NCBI GenBank assembly: GCA_902542325.1
Contig: CACBUE010000010.1
Coordinates: forward strand, 1-43,407
From: an uncultured SAR86 cluster bacterium
GTDB taxonomy: Bacteria; Pseudomonadota; Gammaproteobacteria; Magnimaribacterales; Magnimaribacteraceae
Length of the DNA stretch: 43,407 nucleotides
Reading direction: 5' to 3'
The notes beneath the pieces are model-generated. The model was given only the letters and a program-made list of their open reading frames with translations, ran no database searches and was not told where the DNA came from. Both the position numbers and the translations under genes were made by a program. Shown here in pieces: positions 34,331-42,931 of the stretch. Every line of letters starts with the position of its first letter. Positions within the stretch are counted from its first letter, which is position 1.

Positions 34331-35380
34331 TTAGTTATTTCTAATTCTTACTGAGTCAGCTAATTTGTGAAGACAATCTTTAGTATCTTGCCAGTTGATA
34401 CATGCATCAGTGATACTTTTTCCATAGGTCAGGTTATTTAAATCGTCGGCCTTTTGATTTCCTTCCACTATATTGCTCTCTATCATGACTCCAGTAATTC
34501 TCATCTCGCCTGATTTAATTTGAGAGGCAATGTTATCGCATACATCTATCTGTTTTTTGTGCTGTTTACTGCTGTTTCCATGACTCATATCAACCATGAT
34601 TGAATCTTCAAGAGAGTTTGATTTTAGAATCTCAGAAGTTTGATCTATAAACTCTTTTTCATAATTCGGTTCTTTTCCACCTCTAAGAATAACGTGACAG
34701 TCTTTATTACCAGAAGAAGAAAATATCGCTGCTTTACCTTCTTTTGTGACGGATAGAAATTTATGAGGATGTAGGGCAGATCCTATGGCATCAGCAGCTA
34801 CTTGAATACCTCCATTTGTTGCGTTTTTAAAGCCAATGGGACAGGAAGAACCGGAGGCAAGCTCCCTATGGATTTGACTCTCTGTAGTTCTAGCTCCTAT
34901 GGCTCCCCAGGAGATTAAATCAGCTATATATTGGGGCGTTATAACATCTAAAAATTCTGTTCCTGCAGGCATACCTAAATCATTTATATCTCTTAAAAGT
35001 TGCCTTGATACCGATAAACCTTTATCAATATTGAAAGAATTATCCAGATCTGGATCATTAATAAGACCTTTCCAGCCAACTGTTGTTCTTGGTTTTTCGA
35101 AATACACTCTCATAACAATCAGAAGTTCTTTTTCTAGAGCTTTCTTTTCCTTGAGTAAAAGGTTTGCATATTCCATAGCCGACTTAGTGTCATGGATAGA
35201 GCATGGCCCAACAACGACTGCTAATCTTTTATCTTCTTTACTGAGTATTTCAGAAAATTCTTTTCTTGAATTAAAAACTGTTTGAGAGGAGATATCTGAA
35301 ATTGGCTGTTGGTCCAATAAGGAGCTTGCAGAAATTACTTCCTGCCTTCCTGAGATTCTTAAATCACTTGTCTTATGCAC
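34331..35380 (-). CDS. aroG: 3-deoxy-7-phosphoheptulonate synthase (class I DAHP synthase)
   Basis: A 349-residue DAHP synthase of the AroFGH type, joining phosphoenolpyruvate and erythrose 4-phosphate at the start of the shikimate pathway. Motifs include VVGPCSIHD near 55-63, MRVYFEKPRTTVGWKGLINDP, the GARTTESQIHRELASG block, GFKNATNGG and VDMSHGNSSKQ. Length matches the family. Which feedback type (Phe, Tyr or Trp) it is cannot be decided. A minus-strand TAGAAT at 35404-35409 is a possible -10. It is divergent from nadE with 134 bp between. Confidence 0.94.
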   Translation of the reverse strand: MHKTSDLRISGRQEVISASSLLDQQPISDISSQTVFNSRKEFSEILSKEDKRLAVVVGPCSIHDTKSAMEYANLLLKEKKALEKELLIVMRVYFEKPRTTVGWKGLINDPDLDNSFNIDKGLSVSRQLLRDINDLGMPAGTEFLDVITPQYIADLISWGAIGARTTESQIHRELASGSSCPIGFKNATNGGIQVAADAIGSALHPHKFLSVTKEGKAAIFSSSGNKDCHVILRGGKEPNYEKEFIDQTSEILKSNSLEDSIMVDMSHGNSSKQHKKQIDVCDNIASQIKSGEMRITGVMIESNIVEGNQKADDLNNLTYGKSITDACINWQDTKDCLHKLADSVRIRNN

Positions 35381-35403
35381 GCTTAAAATTTATTCGGAGG
35401 TGC

Positions 35404-35409
35404 ATTCTA
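35404..35409 (-). promoter_or_regulatory. Possible -10 box of aroG
   Basis: TAGAAT on the minus strand, five of six to consensus, 23 bases before the aroG ATG. No good -35 is seen. The surrounding 134-bp gap (35381-35514) is AT-rich and otherwise shows no repeat or RNA signature. Confidence 0.3.
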
Positions 35410-35514
35410 CATATTTTGTCGTCAGAATAAAGCACGAAAGTGTTAAGATATTGACCAATTAGGTACTTTATCTACTTAAAAATAACCTGAAAATAAACTA
35501 AAAATTTAGAAAAA

Positions 35515-37146
35515 ATGGTATCCAAGAAAATTTCTGTAGGCATTATTCAAGAAAATCCTATAGTCGGAGATATAGCTGGAAACTTGGAGCTGGCAAAAAA
35601 CTCTATTTCTACACTTTCTAAAGAATCCTCTCCAGATATATTCTTGCTTACAGAGATGTTTATAACTGGCTATCCCCCCGAAGATCTTATTCTAAGAGAA
35701 GATTTACTAGATCAAGCTTATGAAGCAATTAATGAGCTTAGTAATTTTAGACCTGAAAGTTTCGTTGTCATTGGTTATCCAAAGAAAGAGGGAGATTCAA
35801 TTTTTAATTGTGCCGGTGTGCTCAGAAGTAATTCGATTATCACCGAATATAAAAAACAAGAATTACCAAATTATGAGGTATTTGACGAAAAAAGATATTT
35901 TCAACCAGGAGATAGTCCAGGAATCTTTGAGGTAAATGGTTTCAGAGTAGGCCTTTCTGTATGTGAAGATATATGGCATCAAAAGGTAATAAAGCAATTA
36001 CATGAGAAAGGAGCTGACTTAGTCTTAAACATCAATGCTTCTCCATTTCATCTAAATAAAATACAAGAAAGAAAGAATTTAATTTCAGGTCATGCATCCA
36101 AATTCTCAATGCCTATTGTTTATGCTAACCAAGTAGGAGGACAGGATGAATTGGTATTTGATGGCACTTCGATGGCAATGGATAGTAAAGGCAAGCAAGT
36201 ATTGCAACTTGCCAAATTTGAAGAAGATCATGTAGTAGTGAGTTTTTTATCTCAACACGATGGGAATATATTGAGTGATATAAACGAAGTTATACCTGAG
36301 GATTCAGAGCTTGAAGAGGTTTATAAAGCTTTGGTTTTAGGGGCGAAGGATTATATTAATAAAAATAAATTTCCTGGAGTATTGATAGGCTCTTCTGGAG
36401 GTATAGATTCCGCTTTAACTGCTGTCATAGCGGCAGATGCAATTGGACCTGAAAATGTAAGAAGCTTTATGATGCCTTTCAAGTTTACTTCCGACATGAG
36501 TGTTGAAGATGCTAATAAGCTAGCAGAAAACTTAGGCATAAAACATTCTATTATTCCTATAGGTGAAATTTATGATTCTTTTCAAAGTAGCCTTGAATGC
36601 GAATTCAAAGGACTTGAACCTGATATTACTGAAGAAAATCTTCAATCAAGGTGTAGGGGGGTCATCTTGATGGCCTTATCAAACAAATCCGGGGAAATAG
36701 TATTAACTACAGGCAACAAAAGTGAAACAGCTGTTGGATATTCTACTCTCTACGGGGATACTGCAGGAGGTTTTGGGGTTCTGAAAGATGTGCCCAAAAC
36801 TTTAGTTTATGAACTCGCGAGATATAGAAATACAATTTCTAATGTTATACCTGAAAGAATTATTGAGAGGCCTCCTAGTGCCGAACTTGCACCAGATCAA
36901 CAAGATAGCGATAGTCTTCCAGATTATGACACTCTAGATAAAATAATAGAGCTTTACGTTGAACAAGATAAAAGTAAAAAAGAAATAGAAGAGTCAGGAA
37001 TTGAAAGTAGTATTTTAAATAGAGTAATAAGATTAATTGATTTTAGCGAATACAAAAGACGACAGGCACCGCTTGGAGTAAAGATAACTTCAAGAGGTTT
37101 TGGAAAGGACAGAAGATATCCTATTACTAATAAGTTTCTAAAATAA
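35515..37146 (+). CDS. nadE: Glutamine-dependent NAD+ synthetase
   Basis: A 543-residue two-domain enzyme making NAD+ from nicotinate adenine dinucleotide, ATP and glutamine. The N-terminal nitrilase-type glutaminase has the Glu-Lys-Cys triad: E47 in LLTEMFITGYPPED, K113 or K114 before QELPNYEVFDE, and C150 in SVCEDIWH. The C-terminal synthetase has the ATP-pyrophosphatase loop GSSGGIDSALT (S294-D298) and TTGNKSETAVGYSTLYGD. Complete by length and motifs. It is a single-gene unit, divergent from aroG. Confidence 0.96.
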   Translation: MVSKKISVGIIQENPIVGDIAGNLELAKNSISTLSKESSPDIFLLTEMFITGYPPEDLILREDLLDQAYEAINELSNFRPESFVVIGYPKKEGDSIFNCAGVLRSNSIITEYKKQELPNYEVFDEKRYFQPGDSPGIFEVNGFRVGLSVCEDIWHQKVIKQLHEKGADLVLNINASPFHLNKIQERKNLISGHASKFSMPIVYANQVGGQDELVFDGTSMAMDSKGKQVLQLAKFEEDHVVVSFLSQHDGNILSDINEVIPEDSELEEVYKALVLGAKDYINKNKFPGVLIGSSGGIDSALTAVIAADAIGPENVRSFMMPFKFTSDMSVEDANKLAENLGIKHSIIPIGEIYDSFQSSLECEFKGLEPDITEENLQSRCRGVILMALSNKSGEIVLTTGNKSETAVGYSTLYGDTAGGFGVLKDVPKTLVYELARYRNTISNVIPERIIERPPSAELAPDQQDSDSLPDYDTLDKIIELYVEQDKSKKEIEESGIESSILNRVIRLIDFSEYKRRQAPLGVKITSRGFGKDRRYPITNKFLK

Positions 37147-37176
37147 GGCTTATTTCCTCAAATGCAGATAAGTGGC

Positions 37177-37182
37177 TATAAT
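37177..37182 (+). promoter_or_regulatory. -10 box of the scpA-scpB-rluB operon
   Basis: A perfect TATAAT, in the favourable context GGCTATAATG, 30 bases before the preferred scpA ATG at 37212. The -35 is weak (TTTCCT at 37153-37158, 18 bp spacing). Confidence 0.5.
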
Positions 37183-37211
37183 GTAGGACCAATACACAAG
37201 TATTGGAAAAA

Positions 37212-38051
37212 ATGGTTGATACAAAGGCCTTAAATCCTCAAAAAAAAGAGGAAAAACGAGCTCTTCCTCGTCAAGAGGAACTCTTCTTAGCGACTGTTAA
37301 GGGCAAAGAAACTAGCCTCCCTGAAGATTTATATGTCCCCCCCAATGCCCTAGAAATTCTATTAGACAGTTTTGCAGGCCCTCTAGATTTTCTCTTATAT
37401 CTCATAAAGAAACAGAACCTGGATATTTTAGATATAAACGTAGCTAAGATAACTGAACAATATACATCTTACATAGAATTGATGGATGCAATGCAGGTTG
37501 AATTGGCAGGTGATTACCTAGTAATGGCTGCTTATTTAGCTGAATTAAAATCTAGAATGTTGCTGCCAAGGCCTGTAGAGCAAACCGAAGAAGAGGATCC
37601 AAGAGCTGAATTAATTAAACGACTTCAAGAGTATCAAAGGTACAAAGAGGCTGCAGAACGAATAGACAAAATTCCTAGAATTGACAGAGAAATTTTTGCA
37701 GCTAATGCAAAACTACCAGAATTTACTACTAAAGCACCTCTCATAGATGTACCTCTCGAAGATTTAACGATTGCACTTGCTGAAGTTCTAAGAAGAGCTG
37801 AACAATCTCAGACTCATTTAATAAATTTCGAAGAACTCTCAACTAGAGAGAGAATGACCCAAATATTAGAAAGAATGAGAACTGAATCTTTCATAGAATT
37901 CACTTCTTTATTCAATCCTAAAGAGGGCAAGATAGGTGTGGTGGTGACATTCTTAGCAATTTTAGAACTTCTTAAAGACTCATTAATTGAGATTGTACAA
38001 TCAGAGGAGTTTGGTCCTATACACATTAAAGGAATTGAAGAGGTACATTAA
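37212..38051 (+). CDS. scpA: Segregation and condensation protein ScpA
   Basis: The kleisin subunit of the bacterial SMC-ScpAB condensin, about 279 residues from the ATG at 37212; a TTG three codons earlier (37203) is the alternative start. The N-terminal kleisin helices contain LEILLDSFAGPLDFLLYLIKKQ and YLVMAAYLAELKSRMLLP. The middle is acidic and charged, with RAELIKRLQEYQRYKEAAE. The C-terminal winged-helix includes VVVTFLAILELLKDSLIEIVQ. The final bases overlap the scpB start by one base. smc is not in the window. Confidence 0.95.
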   Translation: MVDTKALNPQKKEEKRALPRQEELFLATVKGKETSLPEDLYVPPNALEILLDSFAGPLDFLLYLIKKQNLDILDINVAKITEQYTSYIELMDAMQVELAGDYLVMAAYLAELKSRMLLPRPVEQTEEEDPRAELIKRLQEYQRYKEAAERIDKIPRIDREIFAANAKLPEFTTKAPLIDVPLEDLTIALAEVLRRAEQSQTHLINFEELSTRERMTQILERMRTESFIEFTSLFNPKEGKIGVVVTFLAILELLKDSLIEIVQSEEFGPIHIKGIEEVH

Positions 38052-38641
38052 TGGAGAGGAAACTAAGTGAAATTCTTGAAGCATTGCTTTTATCAGCGTC
38101 AAGACCAATAAGCATTGAAGATATCGTTAAAGTTTTTGAGGATCCTAAGCCTTCTAAAGACGAGATTAGAAAAGCCCTGAATCAAATAGACCAGGACTGT
38201 CTAACTCGAGGTATTGAATTGAAGAAGATAGCTAGTGGATATCGTTTGCAGGTAAAACAGTCTTTATCTCAATACATTGCGAAACTTTGGGAAGAAAAAC
38301 CTCAGAAATTTTCTAAGGCTACCTTAGAAACTCTTTCTCTTATTGCATATAAGCAACCTATAACTAGGGGGGAAATAGAGGAAATAAGAGGAGTAGCTGT
38401 TGGAACTCAATTAATTAGGGGGCTTATGGAAAGAGGTTGGGTAAAGATCGTTGGTCAAAGAGATGTGCCCGGCAGACCTTCTTTATATTCTACTACCAAA
38501 GAATTTTTAGATTATTTTGGACTACAACATCTTAGAGAGCTTCCAGAACTCCCTTCTTTGCCTGATCTAACATCAATTGAGCACGAACTACCGATAGATG
38601 AACCTGATGAGTCTATTGATAGCTCAAAATCTTTGAATTAA
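38051..38641 (+). CDS. scpB: Segregation and condensation protein ScpB
   Basis: A 196-residue ScpB, a double winged-helix protein that binds ScpA in the condensin complex. ILEALLLSASRPISIEDI opens the first winged helix; the second contains the signature LETLSLIAYKQPITRGEIEEIRGV and GRPSLYSTTKEFLDYFGL. The acidic tail after 175 is normal for the family. Starts on the last base of scpA and ends three bases before rluB, so all three are likely one transcript. Confidence 0.96.
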   Translation: MERKLSEILEALLLSASRPISIEDIVKVFEDPKPSKDEIRKALNQIDQDCLTRGIELKKIASGYRLQVKQSLSQYIAKLWEEKPQKFSKATLETLSLIAYKQPITRGEIEEIRGVAVGTQLIRGLMERGWVKIVGQRDVPGRPSLYSTTKEFLDYFGLQHLRELPELPSLPDLTSIEHELPIDEPDESIDSSKSLN

Positions 38642-38644
38642 ATA

Positions 38645-39382
38645 TTGAAGATCAGGATCCATAAGATCCTCGCAGATCATGGTATTGGATCTAGGAGAGG
38701 AATAGAATCATTAATAAGGCAAAAAAAGGTTTTAGTTAATGGTCAGTTGGCCATCATTGGTCAGCTGGTATCCGAAAAAGATACATTTGAGATCGAAGGC
38801 AGATCTATAAAGCTTTTAAAGAAAGATCCTACTAAAAGAAGGGTTCTAATGTATAACAAGAGGGTAGGAGAAATATCCTCTCGTAATGATCCTGACCACA
38901 AGAAAACTATTTTCGATTCTCTTCCTAAATTGAGATCAGGCAGATGGGTTTCTGTTGGAAGGTTAGATATTAATACTTCTGGATTAATTTTATTTAGTAA
39001 CGATGGTTCTTTCGCAAATAATTTAATGCATCCTTCCTCTAACATTGAGAGAGAATATGTCGCTAGAGTACATGGTCATGTCAGTGAAAAAATAGTGAAT
39101 AATCTAATTAAAGGAGTCAAATTAGAAGATGGTTTTGCAAAATTTTCAGATGTTCAGAGAGGAAGGAAAGGAAAAACAAATCAATGGTTTGCAATGGTTA
39201 TCATGGAGGGTCGCTCTAGAGAAGTAAGAAGGCTATGGGAGAGTCAAGGTTTAGAAATTTCGCGCCTCAAAAGAGTTCGTTATGGCAACCTGTTTTTACC
39301 TGCGACTCTAAAGCAAGGCGCTTTTAAGGAACTTACAAAAAGTGAGATTAGTAGTCTTGAGCGTCAATCGATTGGCCATTAA
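38645..39382 (+). CDS. rluB: 23S rRNA pseudouridine synthase RluB
   Basis: A 245-residue pseudouridine synthase of the RsuA/RluB/E/F group. An S4 RNA-binding domain (RIHKILADHGIGSRRGIE) leads into the catalytic domain with SVGRLDINTSGLILFSNDG, where D108 is the catalytic aspartate. Its position after scpAB matches RluB, which modifies position 2605 of 23S rRNA in E. coli. The tail after about 235 is short, without the long basic extension of the E. coli protein. The start is TTG. The 3' end overlaps the convergent SDR gene by 35 bp. Confidence 0.93.
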   Translation: MKIRIHKILADHGIGSRRGIESLIRQKKVLVNGQLAIIGQLVSEKDTFEIEGRSIKLLKKDPTKRRVLMYNKRVGEISSRNDPDHKKTIFDSLPKLRSGRWVSVGRLDINTSGLILFSNDGSFANNLMHPSSNIEREYVARVHGHVSEKIVNNLIKGVKLEDGFAKFSDVQRGRKGKTNQWFAMVIMEGRSREVRRLWESQGLEISRLKRVRYGNLFLPATLKQGAFKELTKSEISSLERQSIGH

Positions 39383-40106
39383 TATCTTTACTCAAATCAC
39401 TCATTAAATATAAATAAGGATTCATAATCTCTATAGCCGAGGGATTAAACTCCGGATTCTCTGCAGGGTATGCAGACTCTCTCATTTTAGTTCTGACTGC
39501 TCCAGGGTTTATACAGTTAACTCTGATTGATGTGGTGTTCTGGAGTTCATCAAATAGGATTTGCATCATTGCCTCAGTTGCAAATTTACTTACCGAGTAA
39601 GCCCCCCAATAAGCTCTTCCTTTTCTACCAACTCCAGATGATGTGAAAATTATCGAGCCACTACTAGATTCTTTCAAAAGAGGAATCAAATTTTTTGTTA
39701 GTAGAAAGCTTGCGTCGAGGTTGACTTTTAGTACATCTCTCCAGACAGAGTAACTATATTGCTCAAGAGGTTTTTTTTCACCGAGTATCCCTGCATTATT
39801 CACCAGTCCGTCTATTCGAGAATATTCCTCTTTAATTGCTCCAAAAATTTCCTGATAGTTTTTTTCATCAGCAATTTTAAAATTTATAGGCTGGATGATC
39901 ACACTGTTAGAAGTTATTTGATTTATCTCTTCATAAATGGATTCTAGTTTCTCAGTGCTCTTACTTAGAAGAATTAAATCTGCACCAAACTCTGCATAAG
40001 TCCTCGCTATTTGTCTACCTATACCTGAACCTGCTCCAGAGATAACGATTGTCTTACCTTCTAAAAGATTCGAAGGATAATTAAGTTTTTCGAATTGCAT
40101 TTTCAT
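39348..40106 (-). CDS. yciK: Short-chain dehydrogenase/reductase, YciK type
   Basis: About 252 residues from the ATG at 40106. A longer frame from 40163 would overlap mupP by 58 bp and add 19 non-conserved residues, so the ATG whose first base is the last base of the mupP stop (TAATG) is preferred. The Rossmann motif is SGAGSGIGRQIARTYAEFGA, with NNAGILG and the catalytic S/YxxxK in SGVGRKGRAYWGAYSVSK. Its position after ubiG-mupP matches the YciK-like oxidoreductase of Pseudomonas. The substrate is unknown. Confidence 0.88.
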   Translation of the reverse strand: MKMQFEKLNYPSNLLEGKTIVISGAGSGIGRQIARTYAEFGADLILLSKSTEKLESIYEEINQITSNSVIIQPINFKIADEKNYQEIFGAIKEEYSRIDGLVNNAGILGEKKPLEQYSYSVWRDVLKVNLDASFLLTKNLIPLLKESSSGSIIFTSSGVGRKGRAYWGAYSVSKFATEAMMQILFDELQNTTSIRVNCINPGAVRTKMRESAYPAENPEFNPSAIEIMNPYLYLMSDLSKDINGQSIDAQDY

Positions 40107-40762
40107 TATTGGACTAATGCAATGATTTCGTTCGCTTCTTCGAATACATAATCTGCTTTCCATTTCTTCACATTATCATCTAGAGGAATATATCCATAAG
40201 CCGCTGCACCTGTGAGCATATTGGCTTTTTCACCTGCTTTAATGTCTATTTGATGGTCACCAATGTAAATACTATTTTCTGGTTTTGAAACTGATAATGT
40301 TAGAGCATGAAGAAGTCCATCTGGTTCAGGTTTTCGTACACCTACGTCATCTGGACATACTAAAAAAGGAGGTTTGAACTTACCTAATTTATCTTGCACA
40401 ATGCCTTCGGCAAATCTTCTCGGTTTATTAGTAACAATTCCCCACTTAATTTTTTTCTCATTTAGTTCATTTAGTACTTCTTCCACTCCATCAAACATTT
40501 TAGTGTTTGTCAGGCAGCAGTCTTCGTATATATCTAGTAACTCTTGTCTATGAGATTCAATTATCTGATTTGACTCGCCTTGTAGTTTGAGTGCATAAGC
40601 AGCAAGACTTGCCGCTCCTTGCGAAACCCTCGATCGTACTTGCTCATAATCTGCTTCACCAAATTTATACTTTTTTCTGAGTAAATTTACCGCATAAAGA
40701 AAATCAGGTGCAGTATCAAGAAGAGTTCCATCTAAGTCGAATGCGAAGAGTTCAATTTTCAA
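40106..40762 (-). CDS. mupP: HAD phosphatase, probably MurNAc-6-phosphate phosphatase MupP
   Basis: A 218-residue HAD-superfamily phosphatase similar to phosphoglycolate phosphatase. Motif I is FDLDGTLLDTAPDF (D9 nucleophile, D11), motif II lies in WGIVTNKPRRFAEGIV, and motif III/IV in KPEPDGLLHAL and YIGDHQIDIKAG. The start is TTG overlapping the ubiG stop. The ubiG-HAD-SDR order is that of Pseudomonas, where this HAD protein is MupP, which dephosphorylates N-acetylmuramic acid 6-phosphate in peptidoglycan recycling. Phosphoglycolate phosphatase (Gph) is the alternative. Confidence 0.85.
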   Translation of the reverse strand: MKIELFAFDLDGTLLDTAPDFLYAVNLLRKKYKFGEADYEQVRSRVSQGAASLAAYALKLQGESNQIIESHRQELLDIYEDCCLTNTKMFDGVEEVLNELNEKKIKWGIVTNKPRRFAEGIVQDKLGKFKPPFLVCPDDVGVRKPEPDGLLHALTLSVSKPENSIYIGDHQIDIKAGEKANMLTGAAAYGYIPLDDNVKKWKADYVFEEANEIIALVQ

Positions 40763-41469
40763 ATGCTTTCCTTTTTTGCATGAACCATATAGTTAACTTG
40801 GATATCTTTACCAAGCCAATAGTTATCGGTTATGGGGTTATAACTTAGTCCTATTGTTTCTTTGGAATTTAGGCCTGCATCTCTAATCCATTTTGCTAAC
40901 TCGGAAGGTTTTATAAATTTTTCGTAATCATGTGTTCCTTTCGGAAGAAGATTTAATATGTATTCCGCTCCTATAACAGCAAAAAGGTAGGATCTCGGGT
41001 TTCTATTTATTGTTGAAAAAAATATGTTTCCATCTTCTTTCAAGAGATTAGAGCAGCTCTTTATAATTTCAAAAGGTGAAGGGACATGTTCAAGCATCTC
41101 TAGACAAGTAATTACATCAAATCTTTCGTCTGGATATGAGGATGTAAACTCTTCAATTGTATTTTGTATGTATTTAACATTGCTTCCTATAGACTTAGAG
41201 TGAGTTTTTGCAACACCTATAGTATTTTCTGAAGCATCTATACCAGTAACGCTAGCACCCAATTCGTTGAGAGCTTCAGCAAGGATACCACCCCCACATC
41301 CTACATCTAGAACTTTCTTACCTTCCATAGAAGATCTTTCTTTAATAAAACCGACTCTTAAGGGATTAATTTGATGAAGTGGCTTAAATTCACCATCCTT
41401 GTCCCACCATTTTGCAGCAAGTTCGTCAAATTTATTTACTTCATCATGATCTAAATTTTTTATGTTCAT
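40759..41469 (-). CDS. ubiG: Ubiquinone biosynthesis O-methyltransferase
   Basis: A 236-residue SAM-dependent methyltransferase carrying out both O-methylations of ubiquinone synthesis. The start DEVNKFDELAAKWWD and the following PLHQINPLRV are UbiG-specific; the SAM loop is VLDVGCGGGILAEAL at 53-67 with GIDAS after it, and VITCLEMLEHVPSP closes the site. It begins the ubiG-mupP-yciK operon, overlapping mupP by four bases, and is divergent from pntAa with 53 bp between. Ubiquinone suggests aerobic respiration. Confidence 0.96.
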   Translation of the reverse strand: MNIKNLDHDEVNKFDELAAKWWDKDGEFKPLHQINPLRVGFIKERSSMEGKKVLDVGCGGGILAEALNELGASVTGIDASENTIGVAKTHSKSIGSNVKYIQNTIEEFTSSYPDERFDVITCLEMLEHVPSPFEIIKSCSNLLKEDGNIFFSTINRNPRSYLFAVIGAEYILNLLPKGTHDYEKFIKPSELAKWIRDAGLNSKETIGLSYNPITDNYWLGKDIQVNYMVHAKKESI

Positions 41470-41522
41470 AGTTAACTTTTTTCATTAAACTGTTCTTCGA
41501 AAATTCCAATTCAAAAATAATT

Positions 41523-42641
41523 ATGCAAATATTTTTTCCTAAAGAAGAGGATCACGAGATACGTGCCACCATTTTACCTGAAGTGGCCAAGAAGTTTACT
41601 GATTTGGGTATTGAAGTTTTGATTGAATCTGGGCTGGGAGAAAAAGTTTTTGTTTCCGATGAACAATATGTTGATGCAGGTGCATATATTTGCAGTGAAA
41701 AAAAAGAAGGGTATGGATCAGCCGATGTGGTTTGTAAAATAAATAAACCTAATCATGACGAGATTCAATCTCTAAAAAAGAATTCCATATACATTAGCTT
41801 TTTAGACCCATTTAACGAAAGACAAATTGTATCTGATTTGGCTGCAGCTAATGTGAGCTCCATAAGCATGGAACTTGTTCCAAGAATAACAAGAGCACAA
41901 AAGATGGATGCTCTGAGTTCCCAAGCAAATTTGGCAGGATATGCAGCTGTAATAGAAGCCTCAAGAACACTTTCTAAGTCTTTTCCAATGATGATGACTG
42001 CAGCTGGAACAATCTCTCCTGCCAGAGTATTTGTAGTCGGTGTGGGGGTAGCTGGATTACAAGCTATCGCTACTGCTAAGAGGCTTGGGGCAAGAGTGGA
42101 GGCATTTGATACAAGACCTGTCGTAGAAGAGCAGGTTAAATCTTTGGGAGGAAAATTTGTAAAAATTGATATTGGTGATACAGAGGAGACAGATCAAGGC
42201 TACGCTAAAGAATTAACTTCTGAACAAATTAAGATGCAGCAAGATGGTATGAAAAAAATCTGTTCTCAATCCGATGTAATCATAACTACAGCGCAAGTAT
42301 TCGGTCGACAAGCCCCTAGGATAATAACTCAAGACATGGTGGAAGCAATGCAACCTGGCAGTGTAATTGTGGACATGGCCGTATCTACAGGTGGTAATGT
42401 TGAAGGCTCCAAGAATGATGAATACGTTTTCCATAATGGAGTGACAATTATTGGAATGTCCAACTTACCTGGAGAAGTTGCGAGGGATGCCTCTCAAGTG
42501 TTTGGTTCTAATTTGTTCAATATGATTGATGAATTTTGGGACAAAGAAAATAAAAATATAAATTTTGATTTAGATGACGAAATACTCAAAGGATGTGTAA
42601 TTACCCATCAAGGTAGTATTGTTAACGAATCAGTAAAATAA
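41523..42641 (+). CDS. pntAa: NAD(P) transhydrogenase subunit alpha part 1
   Basis: A 372-residue NAD(H)-binding domain I of proton-translocating transhydrogenase. It has the alanine dehydrogenase-like layout: IFFPKEEDHEIRATILPEV at the start, SSQANLAGYAAVIEAS, the Rossmann VFVVGVGVAGLQAIATAKRLG, and EAFDTRPVVEEQVKSLGG. The protein ends after the soluble domain; membrane helices of the alpha chain are on the next gene, so this is the split-alpha (three-subunit) form. pntAb follows after nine bases. The enzyme moves hydride between NADH and NADP+ using the proton gradient. Confidence 0.95.
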   Translation: MQIFFPKEEDHEIRATILPEVAKKFTDLGIEVLIESGLGEKVFVSDEQYVDAGAYICSEKKEGYGSADVVCKINKPNHDEIQSLKKNSIYISFLDPFNERQIVSDLAAANVSSISMELVPRITRAQKMDALSSQANLAGYAAVIEASRTLSKSFPMMMTAAGTISPARVFVVGVGVAGLQAIATAKRLGARVEAFDTRPVVEEQVKSLGGKFVKIDIGDTEETDQGYAKELTSEQIKMQQDGMKKICSQSDVIITTAQVFGRQAPRIITQDMVEAMQPGSVIVDMAVSTGGNVEGSKNDEYVFHNGVTIIGMSNLPGEVARDASQVFGSNLFNMIDEFWDKENKNINFDLDDEILKGCVITHQGSIVNESVK

Positions 42642-42650
42642 AAGTTAAAT

Positions 42651-42929
42651 ATGGAAACACAAATCATACTTTTGATATTTGTATTAGTTCTATCAATCTT
42701 TTTAGGTGTTGAACTGATTACAAAAGTACCCTCTACTTTGCACACACCTTTGATGTCAGGTGCCAATGCTATTTCTGGGATAACTTTAGTTGGAGCAATC
42801 TTGTCTTCAGGATCTTCGGAGATTGTTACTATTATCCTTGGAACTGCTGCAGTTTTCTTTGCATCAATCAATGTTGTAGGTGGATATCTTGTAACAAACA
42901 GAATGCTTGGAATGTTTAAAAAGAAATAA
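42651..42929 (+). CDS. pntAb: NAD(P) transhydrogenase subunit alpha part 2
   Basis: A 92-residue membrane subunit with three hydrophobic helices: IILLIFVLVLSIFLGVELI, then ISGITLVGAILSSG, then IILGTAAVFFASINVVGG. It carries the conserved KVPSTLHTPLMSGANAISGI loop and the NRMLGMFKKK ending typical of this small subunit. pntB begins two bases after the stop. It contributes to the proton channel of the complex. Confidence 0.95.
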   Translation: METQIILLIFVLVLSIFLGVELITKVPSTLHTPLMSGANAISGITLVGAILSSGSSEIVTIILGTAAVFFASINVVGGYLVTNRMLGMFKKK

Positions 42930-42931
42930 AA

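Noticed and set aside
35451-35482. TTGACC as -35 of a nadE promoter
   Set aside because: No acceptable -10 lies 16-18 bp downstream; the nearest TAAAAA is 20 bp away.
40107-40163. N-terminal extension of the SDR gene upstream of 40106
   Set aside because: The extra 19 residues are coded inside mupP and read as arbitrary sequence, while ATG at 40106 sits exactly on the mupP stop.
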